From RGDT01 sp964630925 (GTDB taxonomy: Bacteria; Planctomycetota; Planctomycetia; Gemmatales; Gemmataceae), in contig CAZVZK010000023.1 in assembly GCA_964630925.1 (NCBI GenBank), positions 22,924 to 86,923 on the forward strand: a stretch of DNA of 64,000 nt, written 5' to 3'. Shown here one piece after another: positions 47,150-55,935 of this stretch. The notes below the pieces were generated by a model. The model was not told the origin of the DNA and did not search any database. It saw only the letters and a program-made list of their open reading frames with translations. The position numbers and the translations under genes are program-made. Positions within the stretch are counted from its first letter, which is position 1, and each line of letters opens with the position of its first letter.

Positions 47150-47177
47150 TTGTCAGACCGGGCCAACTCGTTATCCT
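47150..47177 (+). promoter_or_regulatory. Possible sigma70 promoter of an unassigned transcript
   Basis: TTGTCA (47150-47155) and TATCCT (47172-47177) with a 16-bp spacer. Five of six and four of six consensus matches. It sits about 425 bp upstream of a rho-independent terminator on the same strand, with no plausible gene between. Confidence 0.4.
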
Positions 47178-47183
47178 GTCAAC

Positions 47184-47640
47184 CATGAAGCCGGTGTGGC
47201 CCGCCGCACGCCGGATCAGTCTGGTGAGGATGGACGAGATGAATGACCGACTGGACCGCACCCCCTCGCGACGACCACCCAGGCCCACCCCGGGCTTGGC
47301 ATTCTTCGAGTAGACACGAGACCAGCGCGGCGGAGGAACCCGCGGCCAGGAGGCCGACGGGCCGCGGATGTCGTTGCTTTTTCCGGAGCCAGGGCTCCGG
47401 TTTCCGGCGCTGCCCACCCGGGCCAGGGACGGCCTGCGATGATCGGCCAGGGATTGGGTGGGGGTCGAGGGATGGGAGATCATCCTGGAAGCGGCTTCGC
47501 CGGGAGCCGGAGTGCTGAGACGTGGTGGAGGCCCGCAGGAGGCGCTGCCCCGCCATCGGGTGCGTGCCCGCCGCATGGATGCACGGGGTAACGCAGGACG
47601 GCCCGGCCCGCCCCAGGATGGTGGCGGGCCGGGCCTTTTT
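47184..47640 (+). ncRNA. Candidate structured non-coding RNA (unassigned)
   Basis: Bounded by the promoter-like site and the terminator. It contains perfect stems (8-bp CCGCGGCC arms at 47340-47347 / 47360-47367; CCGGAGC/GCTCCGG at 47383-47400). Size about 455 nt is in the range of RNase P RNA or tmRNA, but the expected conserved core words (GAGGAAAGTCC-type for RNase P, tmRNA tag and CCA end) are not seen. Family unknown; existence is inferred from signals, not from a known motif. Confidence 0.35.
47601..47640 (+). terminator. Rho-independent terminator
   Basis: A perfect 12-bp stem (GCCCGGCCCGCC / complement, 10-nt loop, 47601-47634) is followed by CTTTTT. It is the clearest intrinsic terminator in the window and ends a plus-strand transcript that begins upstream, where no protein gene is apparent. 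Confidence 0.85.
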
Positions 47641-47744
47641 CACGCCCCTCCCCGTTTTTTCACTTTTCCTTGCACCTCCCCACACGGGCGGCGTCTCTAC
47701 CTCTACCCAGTCATTGAGCGTCCATTCCGACTCGCGACGCACCC

Positions 47745-49436
47745 ATGAGACCGCACATGGCGCACGACCACCTCCCCGGCGACGGGATGGACCATTGGGA
47801 CCGCGTGGCCTCCGAGCTGCGTGCCTGCCGTGAATCGCAGCAGCGCGCGTACGGCGATGTGGACCCGGCCACGCTGGGGCGCTACCTCGCCGGCGAGTCC
47901 GCCGAGGCCGAGCGCGCTGCCGTCGAGGCCGCCCTGCACGACCACCCGGACCTGCGGCTCCTCACCGACCTCGTGAAGGATGTCCTCGGCTCGTTGGAGC
48001 CCGTCGAGGTGCCCGCGCCGGGCCACGTCCCCGAGACCGCCGAGGCTCCGTCCATCCTGCCGTTCCCGAAACAGGCCGTCCGAAAGCCACGTCAGGCGTT
48101 CTGGCGGCGGGGCGGGCCGATCCTGGCGGCGGCGGGGCTGCTGATCGCCGTCGGTGTCGGGCTGCCGGCGGCGCTGGGCGCACTCCCCGTGGGGGGGCGC
48201 GACGGGCGCGACCCGCTCGCGCTGGCCGACAGGCGCGGCGTGGCTGGCCGTGGCGGGGCCGGCCTCCTCGCGTTGGGCCAGGACAAGGGCATCGCGGACA
48301 GGATGCTGTCGGCCCCCGTGCCGCCTCCGGAGCTGGATCTCCCCGAGCTGGATCACGGCCCGCCGGCGGGTGCGGTGGCCTCCGCGGGCACGGCGCCGCC
48401 GGCCCTGCGCGAGGCGCGGACGTACTTCCACGCAGGCGAGCGGGCGCGGGCGCAGGGTGACTGGGCCAGGGCCAGCGCCTTCCACCACAAGGCGGCCAAG
48501 GCGTGCGAGGCGGGGCGCGTGCCCCAGCATTCCCCGGACGCGGTCAACGCGGTCCTCAGCCGGGCCGAGGTGCTGCAACTGGCGATCAACTCCGCCAACG
48601 GGGCCAAGAAGGACGATCCTCAACTGGCGACGCTCCGCGAGCGGATCGCCGGGGCGGCGAGCGATCCGATCCCGGACGTGGTGCCGACGCTGGCGGGCGC
48701 GCTGCGCTACAGCCGCGATTGCGCGAACCGGCGCGGGCTGGCCACGGCCCTGGGGAAGATCGGCCCGGCGGCGGCCCCGGCCCTGCCGGTCATGATCGCC
48801 TGTCTGATCCGCAGTGAGGACGCGGGCGAACGCCGCGCCCTGCTCGAGGCCATTCAGAAGATCGGCCCGGCGGCGCGGCCCGCGCTCCCGGCCCTCCGTG
48901 CCCTGGCGGGCGAGGCGCCTGCCGAGCCGGAGCTCGCGAAGGGCGCCCCGACGCCGGCCCCGCCCCCCCCTGGTGGGTATCAGGCCCGCAAGGCCATGAT
49001 GCCGCGGCCCCTGCCTGCCGCCGAGCGGGGCCTGGCGAAGGTGCTGGTCGCCGCCCTCTCCGGGACCGACGGGCGTGTCGGCATCAAGGACACGGCGGGG
49101 CGCTGCTCGGTCAAGGCGGCCCGTGACGGCACCGAGGCCCTCCGCAGCCTCGCGTCCCAGGACGGCGTCGAGGTCCTCGTCGAGATCCTCCCTCCCGGCG
49201 GGCGGCACAACGACCCCGCCGCCGAGTGGAAGCTGGTGCAGATGGGCGAGCGGGGGGCCGTGGTGATCCTCGACCCCTCGGCCAATACGGCCAGGGTCTA
49301 CCTGTCGGCCACGCTGCGTGCGGAGAAGTTCCCGGCGGAAGCGACGGCGAAGGCCATCGGGGCGGCCCTGGCGTCGGGCGGCTGCGATAAGGCCGTCGTG
49401 GTGGCCCGCGAGAAGCTCGCCGCGGCGAAGAAGTGA
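47745..49436 (+). CDS. Anti-sigma-factor-like membrane protein with HEAT-like and C-terminal domains
   Basis: 563 aa. Cytoplasmic N-terminus: WDRVASELRACRESQQ..LGRYLAGESAEAERAAVEAALHDHPDLRLLTDLVKDVL, similar to planctomycete anti-sigma/FecR-type N-termini (residues about 15-80). One membrane segment (about 125-148, GPILAAAGLLIAVGVGLPAAL). The outside part has a TPR-like stretch (ARTYFHAGERARAQGDWARASAF), HEAT-like repeats (GLATALGKIGPAAAPALPVMIA) and a C-terminal domain (about 430-560). Alternative start ATG 47757. No sigma gene is adjacent, so its partner is unknown. Confidence 0.7.
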   Translation: MRPHMAHDHLPGDGMDHWDRVASELRACRESQQRAYGDVDPATLGRYLAGESAEAERAAVEAALHDHPDLRLLTDLVKDVLGSLEPVEVPAPGHVPETAEAPSILPFPKQAVRKPRQAFWRRGGPILAAAGLLIAVGVGLPAALGALPVGGRDGRDPLALADRRGVAGRGGAGLLALGQDKGIADRMLSAPVPPPELDLPELDHGPPAGAVASAGTAPPALREARTYFHAGERARAQGDWARASAFHHKAAKACEAGRVPQHSPDAVNAVLSRAEVLQLAINSANGAKKDDPQLATLRERIAGAASDPIPDVVPTLAGALRYSRDCANRRGLATALGKIGPAAAPALPVMIACLIRSEDAGERRALLEAIQKIGPAARPALPALRALAGEAPAEPELAKGAPTPAPPPPGGYQARKAMMPRPLPAAERGLAKVLVAALSGTDGRVGIKDTAGRCSVKAARDGTEALRSLASQDGVEVLVEILPPGGRHNDPAAEWKLVQMGERGAVVILDPSANTARVYLSATLRAEKFPAEATAKAIGAALASGGCDKAVVVAREKLAAAKK

Positions 49437-49444
49437 TTGAAGGA

Positions 49445-49591
49445 GGCATACCACGAAAGACACGGAAGACACGAAATAGAAGACAAAGAAGCAAAGCAGG
49501 CATCAAGAAAAAGCAGGCAGGCGCGGGCAACCCTCGCCTGCCTGTCTTCGTTGTCTACTTTTCGTGTCTTCCGTGTCTTTCGTGGTATGCC
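49445..49591. repeat. 147-bp inverted-repeat element with perfect 32-bp arms
   Basis: Arms at 49445-49476 and 49560-49591 are exact complements and contain the repeated word CACGGAAGACACGAAA. Inside, a further GC-rich stem (GCAGGCAGGCG with CGCCTGCCTG) and imperfect pairing (AGAAGACAAAGAAGC) extend the hairpin to nearly full length. It lies between two convergent genes (stops at 49436 and 49602), so it can serve as a bidirectional terminator, but its AT-rich palindrome also looks like a MITE. Confidence 0.9.
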
Positions 49592-49601
49592 GTCCTCTTG
49601 C

Positions 49602-50468
49602 TCACTTGATGTTGAGCTTCGCCCGCGGGATGACGTACAGGTCCAGGCCTCCCTTGCCGCCGGGGCGGTCCGAGGCGAAATACAGGAGGTTGCCGTCCCG
49701 CGACAGGCTCGGCGAGCGGTCGCCGGTCTTGCCCTCGGGGTCGTTGAGGGTGTCGAGGGCCGCGGGCTTGCCCCAGCCCTTGCCGGCCCGCCGTGAGACG
49801 AACAGGCCCCAACGCTCCTTCTCCAGGGGGCCTTGCAGGAACATCTGCTTGCCGTCTGGCGTGACGGCGGCGTGGTGGAAGCCGACGGGCAGGTCCAGCT
49901 CCTTCGGCTCGCCCCACCCCTGCGCGGTCTTCGCCGAGGCCCGCGTCATCACCATCTGCTTCCAGCCGTCCTTCGTGCGCCGGCTGAAGTAGAGGGCCTT
50001 GCCGTCGGGGGACAGGGAGGGGTGGGCCTCGTCCGCGTCCGTGTTGCCGTTCATAAGGAACCGCGGCACGTTCCACACCTTGCGGGCGTCGTCCTGCACC
50101 GAGACGTAGAGGTCGTAGTTGCCGCCCTTCTCGTCCTTGGCGGCGAAGTAGAGGTAGCGCGGGTAGCCGCCGGACGTGGAGGTCACGCCGCGGACGTCGC
50201 CCTTGCGTGCGACGTAGTCGAAGTCCTCGTGGGCCGCGCCCTTCTTGGGCCAGGGGGCCGTGGCGACCTTGCGCTTGGCGGTCAGCAGGGACTCCTTACC
50301 GCCCTTGACCTGGAGGAACAGGAGGGTGAGGGGGCCGTCGGCGTAGGGCTCGTCCTCGTCGTCCTCGGTGTTCACCGGCAGCGGCGTGGGCGTGGGCTTC
50401 TCGTCGTCGCGTGCACCCGCCATCGACACGGCGGCCGCCATTGCCAGCAGACCAAGGGCTCTTCGCAT
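49602..50468 (-). CDS. Secreted PD40/TolB-like propeller protein
   Basis: 288 aa from ATG 50468 with GGAGG six bases upstream; the longer frame beyond it has no signal. Signal peptide MRRALGLLAMAAAVSMAGA. After an acidic linker (NTEDDEDEPY) come PD40-like repeats: DEAHPSLSPDGKALYFSRRTKDGWKQMV, HHAAVTPDGKQMFLQGPLEKERWG and DRSPSLSRDGNLLYFASDRPGGKGG. Relatives include TolB-type and OmpA-associated periplasmic propellers. Substrate or partner unknown. Confidence 0.8.
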   Translation of the reverse strand: MRRALGLLAMAAAVSMAGARDDEKPTPTPLPVNTEDDEDEPYADGPLTLLFLQVKGGKESLLTAKRKVATAPWPKKGAAHEDFDYVARKGDVRGVTSTSGGYPRYLYFAAKDEKGGNYDLYVSVQDDARKVWNVPRFLMNGNTDADEAHPSLSPDGKALYFSRRTKDGWKQMVMTRASAKTAQGWGEPKELDLPVGFHHAAVTPDGKQMFLQGPLEKERWGLFVSRRAGKGWGKPAALDTLNDPEGKTGDRSPSLSRDGNLLYFASDRPGGKGGLDLYVIPRAKLNIK

Positions 50469-50589
50469 GGTTCGCCTCCACAAGCCTGTACGTCCGGTGT
50501 AGTCTAGCGAGGGGGGCGGCGGCGGGCACCGCCGTCCCCGGAGGATCGAACCACACGGAGGCGCGGCGGTACCGCGCCGGGGGCTTGAA

Positions 50590-51282
50590 GTGGACGCGCG
50601 GGCATGGGCGGGATGCGTCCGGCTGCACGAGATGTTCGAATTCGCCGCGCCCCGCCTGGGGGCGCGGCGGCTACGGCTGTTCGCCTGTGCCTGCTGCCGA
50701 CGCATCCCCCGTGAGGCGTGCTCGCCCGCCGGGCTGCGGGCGCTCGCGGCCGCCGTGCTGTTCGCCGACGGGCTGGCCGGGGAGGACGAGCTGGCGGCGG
50801 CGGAGCAGGCGGCGTTCGAGGCCCACGTCGAGGAGCGCGACAGGCCCGCGGGCGTGGCGGACGGCACGCCCCCGTGGTCGCGGCAGGCGGAGATGGCGAG
50901 CCGGGCGTTGGCTCTGGTGGCTGCGCCGGGGCTGTACCAGGCGCTCGACGCGGCGGAGTTCGCCCGCAAGACGGTGCCGCACGCCCACGGCGAGGCGTTC
51001 CTGGAGGAGACACAGGAGGAGAAGGTGCAATGCGACCTCCTGCGCGAGATCGCCGGGCCGACCCTCTTCCGCCCCGTTGAAGTGCCGCACTGGCAGCGCA
51101 CCGCCGACGTGTCGCGTCTGGCGGCGGCGGCGTCCGCGGGCGAATGGGGGCTGCTGCCGATCCTCGCGGACGCGCTGGAGGACGCGGGGTGCGCCGACGA
51201 GGAGCTGCTGGGCCATCTGCGTGGGGGCGGGCCTCACGTGTGCGGGTGCTGGGCGTTGGACCTCGTACTGGGGACAAGGTGA
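50590..51282 (+). CDS. Gemmataceae-type LRLFACACCRR protein
   Basis: 230 aa, start GTG 50590 chosen by alignment to the usual family beginning (ATG 50632 is an alternative). The motif LRLFACACCRRI at residues 28-39 is highly characteristic of a protein family expanded in Gemmata-like genomes; the C-terminal LLPILADALEDAGCADEELLGHLRGGGPHVCGCWALDLVLG is the second hallmark. Function unknown. It helps place the organism in the Gemmataceae. Usually these lie alone, as here. Confidence 0.8.
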   Translation: MDARAWAGCVRLHEMFEFAAPRLGARRLRLFACACCRRIPREACSPAGLRALAAAVLFADGLAGEDELAAAEQAAFEAHVEERDRPAGVADGTPPWSRQAEMASRALALVAAPGLYQALDAAEFARKTVPHAHGEAFLEETQEEKVQCDLLREIAGPTLFRPVEVPHWQRTADVSRLAAAASAGEWGLLPILADALEDAGCADEELLGHLRGGGPHVCGCWALDLVLGTR

Positions 51283-51365
51283 GGGCGGGTAGGGCGGGGG
51301 GGCAGGCGTCTCCTTGCCGGGGCCGTGCATGAGCCACTGCGAGGGTCGCGGCCAGATCCGCTGAC

Positions 51366-51415
51366 GCTCCACTCGGGGCGCTGACGCGGCCCCGCTCGCC
51401 CGGAGACGCTCACGG
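51366..51415. repeat. Dispersed palindromic intergenic repeat
   Basis: Shares CTGACGC, CCGCTCGCC-GGA and GCTCACGGCG words with the copies at 5215-5283 and 38619-38690. It lies between convergent genes, its end touching the 3' end of the propeller gene at 51410. Confidence 0.55.
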
Positions 51416-54400
51416 CGCGTCACCGGCCCTCTCGCCCTTCTCCAGCTCGCGCAGCCTGTCGGCCTGCTCGCGCAGCGCCGTCTCGGCCTCCTCCAGCAGA
51501 CGCCGGCTCGTCGCCGTCGGGCCGCCCAGAGACCGGTACTGCGCCGAGCGGATCTCGCCCAACTTGCCGCTCACGCTCGCCGGGAGCTGGATCGGACGCC
51601 CGGACAGCGCCGCGTCGCCACGCAGGGCGCGCAGGACCGCACGCAGCCGCTCGCGCTGGGCCAGCGCCGCCGCCCGCGTCTTCGCGTTGTCCGACGGGGA
51701 GCGGTCGAGTTTCTTCAAGGCATCCTCCAACTTCGTCTCCAACGCCCGCGCCGCCTTCATCTGCTCGGCGAGCGTCTCCGACGCCTTCGCCACGCGTTCG
51801 TCGAAGGCCACACGCGGCCCCTGCGGCGGGGTGCCCTCCTCGGCGAATACCTCCAGCGGCACCTCGCCCTCGACGGCGGAGCCCCTGCCGTCGTGCCGCA
51901 GCACGAGGCGGGCGGTGAACTTGCCCGGCGCGACGAGGACGCCGTCAGCGGTGCGCAGGTCCCACGCCACCCGATGCGTCCCGGCGGAGGCCGGGCCGGT
52001 GACGCGGCGGACGATGCGGCCCTTGCCGTCGCGGACCTCCAGCAGGGCCGCGGGCGCCTCCTCCTCGGCCTCGGCCCGTAGCTCCTCCGGCGTCGGCGTG
52101 CCGATCTTGCCCTTCGACTCGGCCTCGTGGCGGCGCTGCTTGCGCGTCTTTAACCCTTCGGCGAGGAGGTAGACGAGCGAGGCGCCGAAGGGCGGATTCT
52201 CCGCCGTCCAGAACTCCGCGCCGCGCACGCCCTTGCCGCCCCCGCCCAGCGGCCGGGCCGGGATGTAGAGGTGCGCCGCTCGCGGCGTGAACAGCCGGCT
52301 GGCGCCGTCCTTCAGCGTCCGCAATTCGCGCAGGTACGTGTAATCGTCGAGGATGTAGATGCCGCGGCCGAAGGTGCCGATGGCGAGGTCGCCCATGTCC
52401 TCCTGGATGGCGAGGTCCCGCACCGGGATCGTGGGCAGGCCGGCCTTAAGCGGCAGCCAGCGCCCGCCGCCGTCGAGCGAGACGTGCAGGCCGAACTCGC
52501 CGCCGACGAACAGCAGACGCTCGTCCTTCGGGCACTCGGCGAACGCCCACAGCGGGCCGGACGGCAGGCCCTCGGCCAGCGGCTTCCACGCCCGCCCCCT
52601 GTCGTCGCTGACGAACAGGTACGGGGCGAAGTCGCCCGTCTTGAATTGGTTGACGACGGCGTACACCCGGCCCGCCCGGTGCCGCGACGGCACGAGGCGG
52701 GCGACGTAGGACCGCTCCGGCATGCCGGCGATGGCCAGCTTCTTCCACTCCTTCCCACCGTCCTCCGTCACATGCAACAGGCCGTCGTCGCTGCCGGCGT
52801 AGAGGAGCTTCTCATCGAGCGGCGACTCGGCCAGCGCGGTGAGGTTGCCGTAGTGCGACGTGTAGAGGTGGCGGGCGACGGCATCCACGCCCCAGCGCCT
52901 GCCCATCACCGGCAGCTCGTCCCGATCCAACTGCCGCGATAGGTCGGGGGAGATCGCCTTCCAGGAGTCGCCACGGTCGTCGGAGCGGAACACCCGGTTC
53001 GCGCCGAAATACAGGCGGTTGCGGTCCGCCCTGCTCAGGACCAGGGGGGAGTCCCAGTTCCAGCGGTACGGCTTTTCGCCCGGCAGCGGCTGCGGCTGGA
53101 TGCCGACGCTCTGGCCCGTCCGCCGGTCGAAACGCACGAGGTCGCCGTACTGGGCCTCGGCGTAGACGATGTGCGGCTCCTCGGGATCGACCTTGCACTG
53201 GAACCCGTCGCCGGGGTGGACGATGAACCAGTCGGCGTTCTCGATGCCGTGGGCGTTGCGGGTACGGGCCGGCCCGCCCACGGTGTTGTTGTCCTGCGTG
53301 CCGCCGTAGACGGAGTAGAACGGCCCCTTGCCTCCGACGGTGATGTCGTAGAACTGGGTCAGCGGCAGGTTGCCGAAGTGCCGCCAGTTGGCGCCGCCGT
53401 CGTGCGTCTCGTGCAGCCCGCCGTCGTTGCCCAGCAGCATGTAACCCGTGTCCTTCGGGTCGATGAACAGGCAGTGGTTATCGACGTGGATGTGGGCCTG
53501 CGGCAGGGGCGCGAGCGTCCTGCCGCCGTCGTCGGAGGTCTGCACGCGGACGTTCATGACGTGGATGCGGCTGGCGTTGAGCGGATCCACGACGACGTGT
53601 GAGTAATACATGGCGATGTCGTCCATCGGGTTGCGCCGCTCCCAGCTCAGGCCGCCGTCCGTCGAGCGGAAGACGCCGCCCTTCCTGTCCGTCGCCTCCA
53701 CGGTGGCGTAGTAGACGCGCGGGTCGCTCGGGGCGACGGCGAGGCCGATGCGGCCCAGGTCGCCCGAGGGGAGGCCGGCGGTGACCTTCTTCCACGTCTT
53801 GCCGCCGTCCGTGGAGCGGTGCAGTCCGCTCTCGGGGCCGCCGTTGACGAGGGTCCAGACGTGGCGGCGGCGCTGGTGGGCGGCGGCGAGGATGATGTCG
53901 GGGTCGCGCGGGTCGAGGACGAAGTCGGTGACGCCGGTGTCGGGGCTGATGGCGAGGACGCGCTGCCAGGTGTCGCCGCCGTCGGTGGACTTGTAGAGGC
54001 CGCGGTCCCCGCCGGCCTTCCAGAGCGGTCCCTGGGCGGCGGCGTAGAGGACGCGGGAGTCGCGCGGGTCGAAGGCGATCTTGCCGATGTGCTCGCTGGC
54101 CTTGAGGCCGCGGTTCTCCCAGGTGCGTCCGCCGTCGCGGGAGCGGTAGACGCCGTCGCCATAGCCGACGGAGCGCTGGGCGTTGTTCTCGCCGGTGCCG
54201 ACCCAAACGGTGTCGGGGTCGCGCGGGTCCATGACGACGCAGCCGATGGAGTACGAGCCCTGGGCGTCGAAGACGGGCCGCCAGGTGGTGCCGGCGTTCT
54301 CGGTCTTCCACACGCCGCCGGAGGCGGCCCCGACGAAGAAGCGGGCGCGTCTGCGAGGATCGACGGCGATGGCCGCGATGCGTCCGGAATACTGCCCCGG

Positions 54401-54544
54401 CCCGATGGAGCGGGAGGAGAGCGCGCTGAGGGCGCCGGGCTTCTGCCAGGCGGGGACGGGCAGGCTCTCCGCGACGGGCCCCGGCGGGCGGGCGGTGAGG
54501 GGCGCGAGGGCGAGGAGCGGCAGGAGCAGGAGCCAGCGCGGCAT
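51410..54544 (-). CDS. Secreted BNR/sortilin-like propeller protein
   Basis: 1044 aa. Signal peptide MPRWLLLLPLLALAPLTARP. Residues about 40-740 are two seven-bladed propellers built of BNR/Asp-box repeats (STDGGKTWKKVT, RSRDGGRTWENRG, KSTDGGDTWQRV, VTEDGGKEWKKLA), like VPS10/sortilin-type and xyloglucanase-type glycosidases. The invariant TQDNN and GLHETHDGGANW are present. After an Ala/Glu-rich link come a FlgD-like Ig segment (about 830-900, GTHRVAWDLRTADGVLVAPGKFTARL) and a C-terminal coiled coil (about 920-1035). No catalytic pair can be assigned. Confidence 0.88.
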   Translation of the reverse strand: MPRWLLLLPLLALAPLTARPPGPVAESLPVPAWQKPGALSALSSRSIGPGQYSGRIAAIAVDPRRRARFFVGAASGGVWKTENAGTTWRPVFDAQGSYSIGCVVMDPRDPDTVWVGTGENNAQRSVGYGDGVYRSRDGGRTWENRGLKASEHIGKIAFDPRDSRVLYAAAQGPLWKAGGDRGLYKSTDGGDTWQRVLAISPDTGVTDFVLDPRDPDIILAAAHQRRRHVWTLVNGGPESGLHRSTDGGKTWKKVTAGLPSGDLGRIGLAVAPSDPRVYYATVEATDRKGGVFRSTDGGLSWERRNPMDDIAMYYSHVVVDPLNASRIHVMNVRVQTSDDGGRTLAPLPQAHIHVDNHCLFIDPKDTGYMLLGNDGGLHETHDGGANWRHFGNLPLTQFYDITVGGKGPFYSVYGGTQDNNTVGGPARTRNAHGIENADWFIVHPGDGFQCKVDPEEPHIVYAEAQYGDLVRFDRRTGQSVGIQPQPLPGEKPYRWNWDSPLVLSRADRNRLYFGANRVFRSDDRGDSWKAISPDLSRQLDRDELPVMGRRWGVDAVARHLYTSHYGNLTALAESPLDEKLLYAGSDDGLLHVTEDGGKEWKKLAIAGMPERSYVARLVPSRHRAGRVYAVVNQFKTGDFAPYLFVSDDRGRAWKPLAEGLPSGPLWAFAECPKDERLLFVGGEFGLHVSLDGGGRWLPLKAGLPTIPVRDLAIQEDMGDLAIGTFGRGIYILDDYTYLRELRTLKDGASRLFTPRAAHLYIPARPLGGGGKGVRGAEFWTAENPPFGASLVYLLAEGLKTRKQRRHEAESKGKIGTPTPEELRAEAEEEAPAALLEVRDGKGRIVRRVTGPASAGTHRVAWDLRTADGVLVAPGKFTARLVLRHDGRGSAVEGEVPLEVFAEEGTPPQGPRVAFDERVAKASETLAEQMKAARALETKLEDALKKLDRSPSDNAKTRAAALAQRERLRAVLRALRGDAALSGRPIQLPASVSGKLGEIRSAQYRSLGGPTATSRRLLEEAETALREQADRLRELEKGERAGDAP

Positions 54545-54760
54545 GGGAGGGCCTCCAACGGGGTTGGAGGGCAGGATAGCGGCGCGGGCGGGGGCGGGAC
54601 AGGGCTTGATCGCCGGGGGCTCCGGCGCTGACTCACTCGGCCCGCGTGCGACTCACTCGGGGCTGACGCCCCCGGCTCGCCCCAGCGGCGTCAGGCGCAC
54701 GGGCACGCATGATCCCGGGGGCGATTCGTTTCCGTCGCGTGGGGGGGGTGTGAGGGGGTC

Positions 54761-54824
54761 AGGGAAACGAACTTCCTCAAGTCGTTCTACCGCCTGTATT
54801 TGCGGCGGGTAAGTTCGTTTCCCT
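54761..54824. repeat. Inverted repeat with perfect 14-bp arms
   Basis: AGGGAAACGAACTT at 54761-54774 and its complement at 54811-54824 enclose a 36-nt loop. It follows a G-tract like that of the MITEs at 39 and 42 kb. It may be a small non-autonomous element or a hairpin of the downstream leader. Confidence 0.7.
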
Positions 54825-54944
54825 GGTTCGTTTCCTTCACTGATGGGCATCCATGTGCCTCCATCCGGGGTGTCCGCACTCCGCGGTTCGTTCCCTTCAC
54901 CGATGGGCGTCCATCCGCCTCTATTTGGGGCGGGCACGGCCGGC
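54825..54944. repeat. 60-bp imperfect tandem repeat, two units
   Basis: Unit 1 (54825-54884) and unit 2 (54885-54944) both begin GGTTCGTTxCCTTCAC, continue with GATGGGC and TCCAT, and differ at several positions. Two units only. Confidence 0.65.
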
Positions 54945-55161
54945 ACTCGGCGGGGCGATCCGGGCCTTATCCGGCGCGTGTCGCTCCAGCCAGGTGCGTA
55001 ATTCCGTCTCCGTGCCTTCACCCGCACACCCAGCCGAGGGCTGATCTTACCACAGCCCTGTCCTCCGGGCGAGGCGCGGGCTCGCCGGAAGAGCAGCCCG
55101 CGCACCGCTCATGTCCGCCTCATAGGATGAGTACACGCCCGCGCGAGGCCGATGCCGCTTC

Positions 55162-55935
55162 ATGGACCCGATGATCCACCTCGACGACGTCAGCAAGTCC
55201 TACGGCACCAAGAAGGCCGTCGAGGGGCTGACCCTGAGGGTCGAGCCCGGCGAGCTGTTCGCCTTCCTCGGCCCCAACGGGGCGGGCAAGACCACCACCA
55301 TCAAGATGCTGTGCGGCCTACTCTTCCCGACGACGGGGCGCGTCCTCGTCGGCGGGTACGACATGCGCACCCAGGGCGACCTCGCCCGCCCGCTCATCAG
55401 CTACGTCCCCGACATGCCTTACCTCTACGAGAAGCTCACGGGCCGCGAGTTCCTCCTCTTCATCGCCGAGATGTACGGCATGCCCGACGCCCTGGCCCGC
55501 GAACGCATCGCCGCCGTCATCCAGTCCTTCCGCCTCGCGGAGTTCGTGGACGACCTCACCGAGCGCTACTCGCACGGCATGCGGCAGCGCACCGTCTTCG
55601 CCTCCGCCCTCGTCCATCAGCCGAAACTCCTCATCGTCGATGAGCCCACGGTCGGCCTCGACCCCTACTCGGTGCGTCAGCTCAAGGACGAATTACGCCG
55701 CCTCGCCGACGGCGGGACCACCATCTTCCTCTCGTCGCACTCGCTCGACGTGGTCGAGGAGCTGGCCGACCGCGTGGCCATCTTCAACCAGGGCCGGCTG
55801 GTCGGCTGCGGCACCATCGACGCGCTGAGGTCGGACGCCCGCGTCGATGGCTCCCTGGAGAAGCTGTTCCTCACGCTGACCATGCCGGAGGAGGAGACGC
55901 GCATCGCCGCCGCCGAGGAGGGCATCCGCCGGTGA
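55162..55935 (+). CDS. ABC transporter ATP-binding protein
   Basis: 257 aa (ATG 55171 is an alternative start). Walker A GPNGAGKTTT (residues about 37-46), Q-loop region ISYVPDMPYLYEKLT, signature YSHGMRQR, Walker B LLIVDEPTVGLDP and switch-loop His in LSSHSLDVVEEL. The signature differs from the standard SGGQ, common in ABC-2 exporters. It powers the permease encoded next, whose GTG start overlaps its stop (GTGA). Likely exports lipid, polymer or drug; the substrate cannot be read from the sequence. Confidence 0.95.
   Translation: MDPMIHLDDVSKSYGTKKAVEGLTLRVEPGELFAFLGPNGAGKTTTIKMLCGLLFPTTGRVLVGGYDMRTQGDLARPLISYVPDMPYLYEKLTGREFLLFIAEMYGMPDALARERIAAVIQSFRLAEFVDDLTERYSHGMRQRTVFASALVHQPKLLIVDEPTVGLDPYSVRQLKDELRRLADGGTTIFLSSHSLDVVEELADRVAIFNQGRLVGCGTIDALRSDARVDGSLEKLFLTLTMPEEETRIAAAEEGIRR

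Larger units (their letters stand above)
46555..47744. other. 1.2-kb region without a convincing protein gene
   Basis: Codon use in all frames is unlike that of neighbours and no domain is recognised. It holds: a short open stretch with CMLCHK and CEDCQK motifs (46860-46980), a promoter-like sequence at 47150-47177, two strong hairpins (47340-47367 and 47383-47400) and a perfect terminator at 47601-47640. Read as a whole it is better explained as a structured RNA gene plus relics than as protein-coding. Confidence 0.45.
54545..55161. other. 617-bp intergenic region with repeats
   Basis: No convincing gene. It contains weak palindromic repeat words (54614-54700), a 64-bp inverted repeat (54761-54824) and a 60-bp tandem duplication (54825-54944). 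These repeats account for most of its length. Confidence 0.55.

Noticed and set aside
47184..47640. RNase P RNA or tmRNA
   Set aside because: Size fits, but the conserved core words of RNase P RNA and the tag/CCA end of tmRNA could not be found on either strand.
54825..54944. CRISPR-like repeats
   Set aside because: Only two imperfect, directly adjacent 60-bp units with no spacers.
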